In this document: one piece after another, positions 9,183 through 18,253 of the stretch
How positions within the stretch are numbered: position 1 is the stretch's first letter
How the letters are laid out: every line of letters begins with the position of its first letter
Assembly: GCA_944323845.1 (NCBI GenBank)
Contig: CALUUA010000015.1
Location: 1 to 58,655, forward strand
Direction: 5' to 3'
Length of the DNA stretch: 58,655 bases
From: an uncultured Bacteroidales bacterium
GTDB taxonomy: Bacteria > Bacteroidota > Bacteroidia > Bacteroidales > UBA932
Program-made: the position numbers and the translations under genes
Notes under the pieces: model-generated
The model's database searches: none
What the model saw: the letters and a program-made list of their open reading frames with translations, nothing else
Told to the model about the DNA's origin: nothing

Positions 9183-9213
9183 TTTGTCATCAAGCCGATA
9201 AAAGTTAAATTTG
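9183..9213 (+). promoter_or_regulatory. malQ promoter
   Basis: TTTG (9183-9186), a 19-bp spacer and TAAATTTG (9206-9213) are a perfect match to the Bacteroidota consensus. They imply a transcript start near 9220, about 20 nt before the malQ ATG. This also argues against the longer upstream open frame being translated. Confidence 0.75.
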
Positions 9214-9239
9214 CAGACACTACGATAATTTTCACGGAT

Positions 9240-11405
9240 ATGAAACTGATAACCCATGTCGAATACTTCACAGAATGGGGTGAAGAACTATTCATGATGT
9301 CCTGCGGCAGGCTTTTCCCGATGAGTTACGGTATCGGCGGCGTGTGGACGGCAGAGCTGGACGGACTCGATGGAGGACGGGATTTCGAATACAGATACGA
9401 AGTGCATAGCGGCGGCCTTTGCAGACGATCGGAGTGGAAATCGCATGTGGCGGTCATGCCGGAACAGCCGGAAGACGGGACTATAGAGATATGGGACAGC
9501 TGGAACTGCGTTCCCGAGGATCTTCCTCTGCATTCCTCCCCGTTCTCCGAAGGGGTGTTCCGGACTGAACCCGGGAAAAGATGGAAGGCGGCCGGTACGG
9601 CGATTCCGGTATTTTCCCTGCGGTCGGAAAGCGGGTTCGGTATAGGGGAATTTCATGACCTTGAACTGCTTGCTGACTGGGCTGCGGCCACAGGCCAGAA
9701 GATTATACAGCTTCTGCCGGTGAACGATACGACCATGACAGGCACTTGGGAGGATTCATATCCGTACAATGCCAATTCCAGTTTCGCCCTCCATCCGCAG
9801 TTCATCCATCTGCCGGCAGTCGGAGTGGAGGAAGATACTGAATATCTGCGACTGAAAGAAGAACTGAACGCACTTCCTGACGTAGATTATGAACGTGTGA
9901 ACAGGGAGAAGACCAGACTGCTGCATGAGGCTTTCGCCAAATACGGTGCCGGGACTCTCTCGACGGAAGAATACAAGTCTTTTCTGAAGGACAACAGTGG
10001 CTGGCTTCTGCCTTATGCCGCTTACTGTACATTGCGGGACAGCACTGGGACAGCGGATTTCACCAGCTGGACTCATGTCGGAAAGGACGAGGCTTCAGGC
10101 TCGGAGGGAGAGGATTTCTCCGTCTACGACCGCGGAGCTGTGGAAAAATTCATTGCGGAGCATCCTGATGAAATCGCCTATCACTGTTTTGTCCAGTATC
10201 ATCTCCATATTCAGCTTTCCCGGGCCAGGGATTATGCCCGGTCTAAAGGGATAGTCTTTAAAGGGGATCTGCCTATAGGCGTGAGCCGTACAAGCGCCGA
10301 TGCGTGGGAGAACAGGCATCTGTTCAATATGGACTCGCAGGCCGGGGCGCCGCCTGACGCCTTTTCAGCTGACGGTCAGAACTGGGGTTTGCCTACGTAC
10401 AATTGGGAGGTCATGGCTCAGGACGGATATGCGTGGTGGCGTTCCCGACTCAGGAAGATGTCGCAGTATTTCGATGTCTTCAGGATAGATCATATTTTAG
10501 GCTTTTTCCGTATATGGGAAATCCCGGTTCCCGAAAAGAGCGGACTTCTCGGGCATTTCAATCCTGCCCTGCCATATTCAGGGGAGGAGCTGGCGTCATA
10601 CGGTTTCGGAGGCAGTCCGAAACTTTCATGCGATGCTGACGCTGTGCAGGACGGAAAGGAGCGTGCCGATGTGCTTTTCGTGGAAGACCCTCACAGAAGA
10701 GGCTGGTGGCATCCGAGGATAGCTGCGCAGTACACTTCGGCCTATGCCAAGACTGACGACGGCCTGAAAAGGACTTTCGACAGGCTTTATGATGATTTCT
10801 TCTATCACAGGCACAATGCGTTCTGGAAGGAGTCTGCGATGAGAAAACTTGCTTCCCTGCTTTCGGAGACAGGGATGCTGGCCTGCGGAGAGGATCTGGG
10901 TATGATTCCCGGGTGTGTGCCGGAAGTCATGTCCGAATACAGGATTTTGTCTCTGGAAATACAGCGGATGCCGAAAGCCGTCGGAGAGAAGTTCGCCGAT
11001 CCAGCCCGTTATCCGTATTATTCAGTGTGCATGATTTCCACGCATGACATGTCTCCTCTGAGATTGTGGTGGGAAGAAGACAGGGAAGTGACGGATGCGT
11101 TCTGGCATAACGTAATGCACCGCGGAGGAGAGGCTCCGCGTTCGTGTGAGCCATGGATATGCAGGGAGATTGTCCGAAGTCATCTCCAGTCATCGTCGAT
11201 GCTGTCAATCCAGCTCCTTCAGGACTGGCTTTCCATTTCGGGCGAGCTCAGAAGGGACGATCCTGCTCAGGAGAGGATAAACGTGCCGGCATTCCCGAGA
11301 TATTACTGGAGATACAGAATGCATCTCACTCTCGAAAAGCTGCTGGAACAGGACGCTTTCAACACGGAATTGAGACAGATGATCCTCGATTCCGGGAGAT
11401 GCTGA
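9240..11405 (+). CDS. malQ: 4-alpha-glucanotransferase (GH77)
   Basis: Amylomaltase disproportionates maltodextrins in the cytoplasm. The 721-aa protein has an N-terminal CBM20-like starch-binding region (about residues 1-100: HVEYFTEWGEELFM, then DFEYRYEV) and then GH77. The catalytic nucleophile Asp is about residue 417 in FRIDHILGFFRIWEIP, the acid/base Glu about 551 in ACGEDLGMIP, and a third Asp about 603 in STHDMSPLRLWW. Bacteroides MalQ usually carries a longer N-terminal region (near 890 aa in total), so this is a compact form. It lies next to the starch locus but is transcribed toward the regulator pair, with its own promoter and terminator. Confidence 0.93.
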   Translation: MKLITHVEYFTEWGEELFMMSCGRLFPMSYGIGGVWTAELDGLDGGRDFEYRYEVHSGGLCRRSEWKSHVAVMPEQPEDGTIEIWDSWNCVPEDLPLHSSPFSEGVFRTEPGKRWKAAGTAIPVFSLRSESGFGIGEFHDLELLADWAAATGQKIIQLLPVNDTTMTGTWEDSYPYNANSSFALHPQFIHLPAVGVEEDTEYLRLKEELNALPDVDYERVNREKTRLLHEAFAKYGAGTLSTEEYKSFLKDNSGWLLPYAAYCTLRDSTGTADFTSWTHVGKDEASGSEGEDFSVYDRGAVEKFIAEHPDEIAYHCFVQYHLHIQLSRARDYARSKGIVFKGDLPIGVSRTSADAWENRHLFNMDSQAGAPPDAFSADGQNWGLPTYNWEVMAQDGYAWWRSRLRKMSQYFDVFRIDHILGFFRIWEIPVPEKSGLLGHFNPALPYSGEELASYGFGGSPKLSCDADAVQDGKERADVLFVEDPHRRGWWHPRIAAQYTSAYAKTDDGLKRTFDRLYDDFFYHRHNAFWKESAMRKLASLLSETGMLACGEDLGMIPGCVPEVMSEYRILSLEIQRMPKAVGEKFADPARYPYYSVCMISTHDMSPLRLWWEEDREVTDAFWHNVMHRGGEAPRSCEPWICREIVRSHLQSSSMLSIQLLQDWLSISGELRRDDPAQERINVPAFPRYYWRYRMHLTLEKLLEQDAFNTELRQMILDSGRC

Positions 11406-11411
11406 CTTTTG

Positions 11412-11430
11412 ACCCGTTCTACGGGTTTTA
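11412..11430 (+). terminator. malQ terminator
   Basis: ACCCG-TTCTA-CGGGT followed by TTT, seven bases after the malQ stop and before the convergent regulator gene. The stem is short (5 bp) but well placed. Confidence 0.55.
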
Positions 11431-11440
11431 TGATGCCGCA

Positions 11441-12205
11441 TCAGGAGCCGGCGCCTTCGAGCCAGTGAAGGAAATCGTCGGTCCGCGATCTGCTTACCAT
11501 CATTTCGAACGGGGCTTCAGGGGTGGCCGAGACTAAAAACCGGCTGCCGGTTTTCTGGATGCTTGAAATTGCGGACATGGCGATGATGCATTGTCTGGAT
11601 ATTCTGAAGAAGCCGGCACTGTCGAGCTGTTCCATGGCTATGTCCAGTGAAAAGTCCACGACATATTTGTGTCCGTCGGCCGTGACGAGGTAGGTACACT
11701 TGTCTTCTGAATAGAAATATGCTATGTCAGATGTCCGTACAGGGACGATCATATCGTTGAGCTTGACCAGAAAGCGTTCACGGAAAGGTCTGTCTGCTTC
11801 CCGGACCGCAGGATATCCTCCGGACTTTGAAGATGCGGCTATCCGTGCTTTGGCCCTTTCCACCGCCCTTTTCAGATTTTCAGGCTCGATAGGTTTCAGT
11901 ATATAGTCCACGCTCTCCACGTCGAATGCCCGTATGGCGTAGTTGTCGTATGCCGTCGTCATTATGACACATGAGTTTATCTGCGTCCTGCGGAATATCT
12001 CGAAGCAGTTGCCGTCCGCAAGCTCCACATCCATGAAGATGATATCGGCTTTGTTGGCGGGATTTTCAAGCCAGTTTACGGTCTCTTCGACCGATCCGGT
12101 CTTTCCGACGACATTTATTTCCGGATACAGGTGTACAAGAGTGTTTATCAGGAAGTTCCGTGTCATAAGCTCGTCTTCCACTATCAAGACATCCAGCTTC
12201 ATCAT
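11441..12205 (-). CDS. LytTR family response regulator
   Basis: A 254-aa response regulator. The receiver domain (residues 1-120) has the phospho-acceptor Asp at about 59 (IIFMDVELADG). A LytTR DNA-binding domain (about 145-250) follows, with FLVKLNDMIVPVRTSDIAYFYSEDKCTYLVTADG and the FFRISRQCII motif. Its start overlaps the stop of the sensor kinase (ATGA), so the two are coupled. It sits at the edge of the starch locus, divergent from the transporter/susC run, and is the obvious candidate regulator of that run. This is inferred from position. Confidence 0.9.
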   Translation of the reverse strand: MMKLDVLIVEDELMTRNFLINTLVHLYPEINVVGKTGSVEETVNWLENPANKADIIFMDVELADGNCFEIFRRTQINSCVIMTTAYDNYAIRAFDVESVDYILKPIEPENLKRAVERAKARIAASSKSGGYPAVREADRPFRERFLVKLNDMIVPVRTSDIAYFYSEDKCTYLVTADGHKYVVDFSLDIAMEQLDSAGFFRISRQCIIAMSAISSIQKTGSRFLVSATPEAPFEMMVSRSRTDDFLHWLEGAGS

Positions 12206-13611
12206 AGTATCAGAGGTATTTTGACTGTGTATTCTTCTTCAGTTTCGTGAATCCCTATTCCGGTTCCGCATATATTCATGTACTGCGCATGCAGGTAATT
12301 CAGCCCGACTTTGGTCGATGTTTCCGGGGAGGCGATTTTCGGCAGCCTGTTGTTCGAAATGAACAGCCACTGTCCTTCTGTCCATATCCGGATGGCCAGC
12401 GGGGTCTCTCCTGAGACCCTGTTGTGCTTTATGGCATTCTCTATGAGCATCTGAAGGGCGCACGGGATTATATGCATCTGCATTTTGTCTTCAGGAATTT
12501 CTGTCCTGACGGCAAACCCGTCAGAGAATCTTGCCCGCAGCAGGTCTATATACATTTCCGCGAATTTCAGCTCGTCTTTCAGGGTGACGACCCTTTCTTC
12601 GCTTCTGAGCATGTACCTGTATATCCCTGCGAGTTTGTGTATATAGATGCTGGCCTGCTCGTTCTTCCCCTCTTGGACCATGCAGTCCAGAATATTAAGC
12701 GAATTGAACAGGAAATGAGGATTCACCTGCTGTTTGAGCATCGCGTACCGGTATCTGGCAGAACTGGCCTTGTCCCTTTCTTCACTGACAGCAGCCCGCA
12801 CCGACAGTATGTAATCCACGATATAAATGATGGAGAACATGATAAGGTAGCACGCTATCATTACGGTGAAAAGCTGGAAGAATTTCCTGCCTCCCATGGT
12901 CTGAAGGCTCCCGTATTGATCCATGCCGGCGGCCAGAGACACGACGGCGGAGACGGTCACCGCCATGGCGGCTGAAGCCAGCGTTTTCGTGCCGGAGGCC
13001 ATGTCGCTGTTCTTCGTATATCTGATGAACAGCACGATGATGAAGAATACGATGACAGGTATCCAGGACTTGGACACAAGCAGGCCGATTACCCCGTGCA
13101 GGCTTTCGTCAGGATCCGCGCTGTCATTGAAAAGCAGTGTCAGCAGAATCCTGAAAATGAGCAATATGACCAAGGCGCCTGTGAGCCATAGCACATGTCT
13201 GAAACCGATTTTTTCAGAGGGGGGGGGTAGCTGTTCCTGCATCTTCCCCCTCATGCCGTACCCTGTCCTTCTGAACAGGTTCAGAAAGCCGAATGTGAAC
13301 CATCCGATGATTTCCGTGGTCATGAAGGTGGAAACTCCGTGCGACAGTATCTCGGATGAGAAAAGCAGGCCGAACAGTTCGGCTCCGTACACTCCGAGCA
13401 GATATCCCGCGCCATTGGTAATAATCGCCGTGGCTGCTATCATCTCCACCTTGGAACGGACTTTCAGCCCGATCATCACCACCATGGCGATACTGAGCAT
13501 CGTAAGCCATATTTCATCCATGATGCCGAGACTCCTGCATGCAAGGGCCACTGCCAGGTGAAGGGTGGCGAACAGATGTATTATCCACTTGATGTCCAGA
13601 GATTTCATCAT
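12202..13611 (-). CDS. LytS-type sensor histidine kinase
   Basis: A 469-aa inner-membrane kinase. The N-terminal half (to about residue 265) holds roughly eight hydrophobic segments with no recognisable ligand domain. Then come the His_kinase (PF06580) region, with phospho-acceptor His about 299 in QQVNPHFLFNSLN, and an HATPase domain (MLIENAIKHN, then the C-terminal VGLNYLHAQY). It pairs with the LytTR regulator, overlapping by 4 nt. A consensus promoter lies at 13646-13676. The sensed signal is unknown. The neighbouring glucan genes suggest a sugar-related cue. Confidence 0.9.
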   Translation of the reverse strand: MMKSLDIKWIIHLFATLHLAVALACRSLGIMDEIWLTMLSIAMVVMIGLKVRSKVEMIAATAIITNGAGYLLGVYGAELFGLLFSSEILSHGVSTFMTTEIIGWFTFGFLNLFRRTGYGMRGKMQEQLPPPSEKIGFRHVLWLTGALVILLIFRILLTLLFNDSADPDESLHGVIGLLVSKSWIPVIVFFIIVLFIRYTKNSDMASGTKTLASAAMAVTVSAVVSLAAGMDQYGSLQTMGGRKFFQLFTVMIACYLIMFSIIYIVDYILSVRAAVSEERDKASSARYRYAMLKQQVNPHFLFNSLNILDCMVQEGKNEQASIYIHKLAGIYRYMLRSEERVVTLKDELKFAEMYIDLLRARFSDGFAVRTEIPEDKMQMHIIPCALQMLIENAIKHNRVSGETPLAIRIWTEGQWLFISNNRLPKIASPETSTKVGLNYLHAQYMNICGTGIGIHETEEEYTVKIPLIL

Positions 13612-13645
13612 GATGAAAAATGATTCGCGGTATCATGTCGTCCTA

Positions 13646-13676
13646 CAAATTTACTGAATATTTGCCGACGAACAAA
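13646..13676 (-). promoter_or_regulatory. Promoter of kinase/regulator operon
   Basis: Minus-strand TTTG (13676-13673), 19 bp, TAAATTTG (13653-13646): an exact consensus promoter about 35 bp upstream of the kinase ATG. Confidence 0.7.
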
Positions 13677-13745
13677 ACCACCTGAAAATTCATCATGAAA
13701 ATCTTGCCGTTCATCCTGGAATGATGACCGTCCGGCCGCCTTCGG

Positions 13746-13776
13746 TTTTTTAGTCAGTATATAATAGGTATGTTTG
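13746..13776 (+). promoter_or_regulatory. Probable promoter of starch operon
   Basis: TATGTTTG (13769-13776) is a good -7 box. The -33 position holds TTTT rather than TTTG, as might be expected of a regulated promoter. It lies 22 bp upstream of the MFS start and is the only clear promoter before the long plus-strand run that continues to 32758. Confidence 0.5.
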
Positions 13777-13798
13777 CGAATCCACATAATCAGACACT

Positions 13799-15184
13799 AT
13801 GGCAACACGCAAACCAAAACTGAATTTCTGGCAGATTTGGAATCTCAGTTTCGGATTTCTCGGAGTCCAGATAGGATACTCTCTGCAGAATTCGAACACA
13901 TCATCGATATTCCAGTCGCTCGGCGCAGATGTAAGCCACTTGAGCTATTTCTGGCTGGCGGCTCCGCTTGCAGGCATGATAATCCAGCCGATAGTCGGCA
14001 TGTTTTCGGACGGGACCTGGACGAGGTTCGGCCGGCGTATCCCGTATATTCTGGGAGGTGCGCTGATTTCCACCATAGCCCTGCTTCTGATGCCGAACTG
14101 CCCTGTCCTGCTCGCTGTAGCCCCGCTCGCAATGGGAGCCTTCATCCTGCTGTTCATGGATCTGTCCTTCAATGTGACCATGCAGCCGTTTCGCGCCTTA
14201 GTGGCGGATATGCTGGATGATTCGCAAAAGACTACCGGCTATGTGGTGCAGACTTTCCTGATAAATCTCGGCGCTGTCATCGGCGCCTTCCTCCCGCTGA
14301 TCATGACGTGGCTCGGGGTGTCGGACGAGGCTGTCCCCGGACAGGTTTCCAGACATATAGCCTGGTCATATTACGCCGGAGGCATAATCCTTCTGCTGAC
14401 AGTCCTCGTCACGGCGTTCAAGACCAAGGAATATCCGCCGAAAGAGTTTGCGGAATACAACGGACTCGAATATAAGGATGCCGGCGGGACCGGCAATTCC
14501 GGCAGCGCCGGAAATCTTCACGGTCAATCATCTGACGCAGCCCCTCAAAGACAGGGATTCATCTCACTGATGCGGAATATCCCGAAAGTAATGCTGCAGC
14601 TCGGAGTCACGCAGTTCTTTTCATGGGCCGCCCTTTTCCTCATGTGGACATATCTCAAACCGGCCATAACCGGAATCGTCACCGATCCGACCACGGGAGC
14701 CCTGCTTTCGGAAGGAGCCACGCAGACATGGGTCGGTGTGCTGAACGGGATATATCCGATACCGGCATGTATCGCCGCCATCTTTCTCGGCAGAATAGCC
14801 GCGAAATTCGGAAACAAGGCCGTATATGTGGCATGTCTGCTTTTCGGCGCCGCCGGATTCGGCTCCTTGCTCTTAATTCATGACAAATACATGATGATGC
14901 TTCCTATGGTGGGGATAGGCATTGCCTGGGCAGGCATTCTCGCCATGCCGTATTCCATCCTTTCCCGCTATGTGGATGCCGGGAATATGGGAGCCTACAT
15001 GGGAATATTCAATTTTACCATCACCATACCGCAGATAGTCATAGGACTTACCGGAGGCCTGATAGTGAAATGGTGCTTCGATTCCGAAGCAATCAGCATG
15101 CTGGGGCTCGCCGGGGTATTCATGCTGCTGGCTGCGATATCGGTGGCGTTTGTCGGCAGAGGCCGTACTGAAAACGGAAAATAA
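13799..15184 (+). CDS. MFS sugar transporter (maltose/glucoside type)
   Basis: A 461-aa inner-membrane protein with about 12 transmembrane segments, resembling the SLC45/sucrose-maltose branch of the major facilitator superfamily. Recognisable parts are FWQIWNLSFGFLGVQIGYSLQNSNTSSIFQSLGAD, the QPIVGMFSDGTWTRFGRRIPYI motif after helix 2, and a hydrophilic central loop rich in Gly/Ser/Asn. The likely role is import of maltose, maltodextrin or glucose from periplasm to cytoplasm. It begins the starch run 25 nt before susC. Confidence 0.85.
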   Translation: MATRKPKLNFWQIWNLSFGFLGVQIGYSLQNSNTSSIFQSLGADVSHLSYFWLAAPLAGMIIQPIVGMFSDGTWTRFGRRIPYILGGALISTIALLLMPNCPVLLAVAPLAMGAFILLFMDLSFNVTMQPFRALVADMLDDSQKTTGYVVQTFLINLGAVIGAFLPLIMTWLGVSDEAVPGQVSRHIAWSYYAGGIILLLTVLVTAFKTKEYPPKEFAEYNGLEYKDAGGTGNSGSAGNLHGQSSDAAPQRQGFISLMRNIPKVMLQLGVTQFFSWAALFLMWTYLKPAITGIVTDPTTGALLSEGATQTWVGVLNGIYPIPACIAAIFLGRIAAKFGNKAVYVACLLFGAAGFGSLLLIHDKYMMMLPMVGIGIAWAGILAMPYSILSRYVDAGNMGAYMGIFNFTITIPQIVIGLTGGLIVKWCFDSEAISMLGLAGVFMLLAAISVAFVGRGRTENGK

Positions 15185-15208
15185 TCAATAAAGCTCAGAG
15201 GATATACT

Positions 15209-18200
15209 ATGAAAAAAATTTTATCGGTGCTGACAGTCCAGCTGCTGCTATGCCTCGCCGCCGCATCAATATCCGCGCAGGACGGGTATGAGATAAAGGG
15301 CGTAGTGCAGGATGCTCTGGGACCTGTCATCGGAGTCACCCTGATGGAACAAGGGACGACCAACGGAACATCTACCGGGCTGGACGGAGACTTTACTTTG
15401 ACCGTTTCCGGACCGGATGCGATGGTGGAAGTCAGCTGCATCGGCTACAAGACACAGATTTTCAAGGCTTCAGAGCTTCCTCCTGTTATCACGGTGACGG
15501 AAGATGCACTGTTCCTTGATGATGTGGTGGTAATCGGTTACGGTACGGTAAAGAAGGAAGACATGACAGGTTCGGTCACGGCCATCAAATCGGAAGAACT
15601 GAACAGGGGGGCAGTCGTATCCACCCAGGATATGATGAAAGGAAAGGTCCCGGGACTGCAGATTATTCCAGGTGACGGCGGTCCGGGTTCAGGTTCCACT
15701 ATCCGTATCCGCGGTGCAGCGTCCTTGAACGCCTCCAATGACCCTCTCATCGTGATAGACGGCGTGCCTATCGCAGTGGACGGAGGAGCAGGAATGGCGA
15801 ATCCTCTCGAGACCATCAATCCTAACGACATAGAGTCCTTTACCGTGCTGAAGGATGCGTCTTCCGCCGCCATCTACGGTTCACGTGCCTCGAACGGTGT
15901 CATCATCATCACCACCAAGAAAGGAAAGGGCTCTAAGCCTCAGGTAAGCTACAGCGGAAGCGTGAGCGTGCAGACGAACTCCAAACGTATCCCTACGATG
16001 ACTCCTGGAGAATTCCGGGACTTCGTGTCCGAGACCTTCCCTGCCGGCACTCCGACAGGCGACTATATTCTGGAGCACATGGGCACGGTGGATACGGATT
16101 ATCAGGACCTGATTTTCCGTACAGCCATTTCGCATGACCACAATGTCAGCCTCAGCGGAAACGTGAAGGAGAGGATGCCTTACCGGGCTTCGGTCGGCTG
16201 GACCAGCCAGCAGGGTACCCTCCACACATCGAAATACGACAGAGGTACGGTAGACATCAGCCTGTCTCCGAACTTCTTCGACAATCATCTTACTGTCAGC
16301 CTTTCCGGACGCGGAGTCTATACCGATCAGACTTATGCGAGCGGAGGCGTGGTCGGGGCAGCCGCATTCTTCAACCCTACCCAGGACCCTTATTTCAGGA
16401 ACGACGACGGCTCGATAGACTATACCACTACCAACGGCTACTGGAACTACGGTTCCGGACGCGGCGAGAATTTCACCCCGAACAACCTTCTCGGAGCCGG
16501 CCCTTTGTCACAGCTTTTCGATGTGGAAAACTGGGGAAAGGCCATGAGAATGATCGGGAATGTTTCGGCAGACTATAAGGTACACGGCTTCGAGGCTCTG
16601 AAATTCAACCTCAGTCTCGGTCTGGACATGTCGCAGTACAATTCCTACAGCGGAGTGAATCCGGGTTCTTATCAGGCATATGCGGATACGGAGAACAGAG
16701 GTATCGGCCAGTATTCCAAGTCGGTAAACTTCCGCCGCAACCAGGTTCTGGAATTCTACGGAAACTTCAACAAGGAGTGGGGAATCCACCATCTCGACCT
16801 GATGGCCGGATATTCCTGGCAGCATTTCTACAGTTCTGACCGCAGCGTGACCTATTTCAATGTCACGAACGAGCAGAAAGGCGATGATTCCCGCTATCCG
16901 CGCAACATGCAGGAAAGCTATCTGGTATCTTTCTACGGACGTATTAATTATTCCATCGACTCCAGATATCTGTTTACGTTATCGTTGAGGAACGATGCTT
17001 CTTCAAGGTTCTCTCCGGACCGGCGTTGGGGTCTTTTCCCGTCAGGAGCCTTTGCCTGGAATATCAAGGAAGAGCAGTTCCTGAAGAATTTCACCCCTCT
17101 GACACAGCTCAAGTTCCGTATCAGCGCCGGTCAGACAGGACAGCAGGAAATCGGAAGCAATTATCCGTATATGGCCATATATAATGTATCTTCGGATGTC
17201 TACAAGCAGTATTATATGGGAAATTCCGGCTATCAGTTCTATGTCACCCCCGGTGCATACGACCCTGATATAAAGTGGGAGACGACCACCACCTACAATG
17301 TCGGAATCGACTTCGGATTTTTCAACGACAGACTCACGGGTAATGTGGACGCTTACCTTCGCCAGACTGATGACCTGCTGAATAGCGTCATCGTCCCTGT
17401 CGGAGCCAGCTTCGGAAACACCGTGCTTACGAACATAGGTTCGATGCAGAACAAGGGTCTGGAATTTTCCATAAACGCTATTCCTGTCCAGACCGAAGAC
17501 TGGCATCTGTCCATCGGCTTCAACGGCACCTTCCAGGATACGCGGTTCACCAAGCTGAACAATACCGATGACCCGGATTATGCCATTCAGGTCGGAAGTA
17601 TCAGCAAGGGTACGGGAAGCATGCTCAGCGTACACAAGGTGGGATATGCACCGTATTCATACAGGACATTCCAGCAAGTCTACGATTCCGACGGCAATCC
17701 TATCCAGAACGCACTCGTGGACAGGGACGGTGACGGCAGTATCACCGATGCCGACAGGTATATTTCCGGAAAGAGCCCGAATGCCAAATTCTTCTACGGT
17801 CTGAACCTGAAACTCTCGTACAAGAACTGGGATTTCGGTTTCAACGGCCACGGTTCGGCAGGAAACTGGCTCTTCAACGATTTCGCGTCTTCGAACTCTA
17901 CGGCATATCTGGACATGAACAGCGGAAACCTTCCTAACTATGCCAAATATGTCAAGACCACAGGTTTTACCGAAGCCAACAGCGGAGAGCAGTGGTATTC
18001 CGACATGTTCCTTGAGAATGCATCATTCTTCAGAATGGACGATATAAACCTCGGTTACACTTTCCGCGATATCAAGAACTGGAACGGGGATATCCGTCTG
18101 GCCTTGAGTGTCCAGAACGTATTCGTCATCACCGGGTACAGCGGCGTCGATCCCGAACTGCCGGGGACTACCGGTATCGACAACACCATGTGGCCGCGTC

Positions 18201-18238
18201 CACGGACGTATTCGCTCAGGGTAAACGTTAACTTTTAA
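15209..18238 (+). CDS. susC: SusC-family TonB-dependent transporter
   Basis: A 1009-aa outer-membrane porin. It has a signal peptide (cleavage after SISAQ, about residue 24), a CarboxypepD_reg-like beta domain (IKGVVQDALGPVIGVTLMEQGTTNGTSTGLDGDFTL), and the plug with VVIGYGTVKKEDMTGSV and IRIRGAASLNASNDPLIVIDGVPI. A 22-strand type barrel ends PRTYSLRVNVNF. There is no N-terminal STN domain, so no direct anti-sigma signalling is expected. With SusD it imports oligosaccharides across the outer membrane. The amylase neighbours indicate an alpha-glucan substrate. Confidence 0.95.
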   Translation: MKKILSVLTVQLLLCLAAASISAQDGYEIKGVVQDALGPVIGVTLMEQGTTNGTSTGLDGDFTLTVSGPDAMVEVSCIGYKTQIFKASELPPVITVTEDALFLDDVVVIGYGTVKKEDMTGSVTAIKSEELNRGAVVSTQDMMKGKVPGLQIIPGDGGPGSGSTIRIRGAASLNASNDPLIVIDGVPIAVDGGAGMANPLETINPNDIESFTVLKDASSAAIYGSRASNGVIIITTKKGKGSKPQVSYSGSVSVQTNSKRIPTMTPGEFRDFVSETFPAGTPTGDYILEHMGTVDTDYQDLIFRTAISHDHNVSLSGNVKERMPYRASVGWTSQQGTLHTSKYDRGTVDISLSPNFFDNHLTVSLSGRGVYTDQTYASGGVVGAAAFFNPTQDPYFRNDDGSIDYTTTNGYWNYGSGRGENFTPNNLLGAGPLSQLFDVENWGKAMRMIGNVSADYKVHGFEALKFNLSLGLDMSQYNSYSGVNPGSYQAYADTENRGIGQYSKSVNFRRNQVLEFYGNFNKEWGIHHLDLMAGYSWQHFYSSDRSVTYFNVTNEQKGDDSRYPRNMQESYLVSFYGRINYSIDSRYLFTLSLRNDASSRFSPDRRWGLFPSGAFAWNIKEEQFLKNFTPLTQLKFRISAGQTGQQEIGSNYPYMAIYNVSSDVYKQYYMGNSGYQFYVTPGAYDPDIKWETTTTYNVGIDFGFFNDRLTGNVDAYLRQTDDLLNSVIVPVGASFGNTVLTNIGSMQNKGLEFSINAIPVQTEDWHLSIGFNGTFQDTRFTKLNNTDDPDYAIQVGSISKGTGSMLSVHKVGYAPYSYRTFQQVYDSDGNPIQNALVDRDGDGSITDADRYISGKSPNAKFFYGLNLKLSYKNWDFGFNGHGSAGNWLFNDFASSNSTAYLDMNSGNLPNYAKYVKTTGFTEANSGEQWYSDMFLENASFFRMDDINLGYTFRDIKNWNGDIRLALSVQNVFVITGYSGVDPELPGTTGIDNTMWPRPRTYSLRVNVNF

Positions 18239-18253
18239 TGAATTCCGGAAATC

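Noticed and set aside
9081..9239. N-terminal extension of MalQ by 53 codons
   Set aside because: The consensus malQ promoter lies inside this stretch, and MKLITHVEYFTEWG is the expected start of the CBM20-like domain.
14500..14830. Minus-strand and alternative-frame open frames inside the MFS gene
   Set aside because: They are shadows of a clear 12-helix transporter with the expected codon bias.
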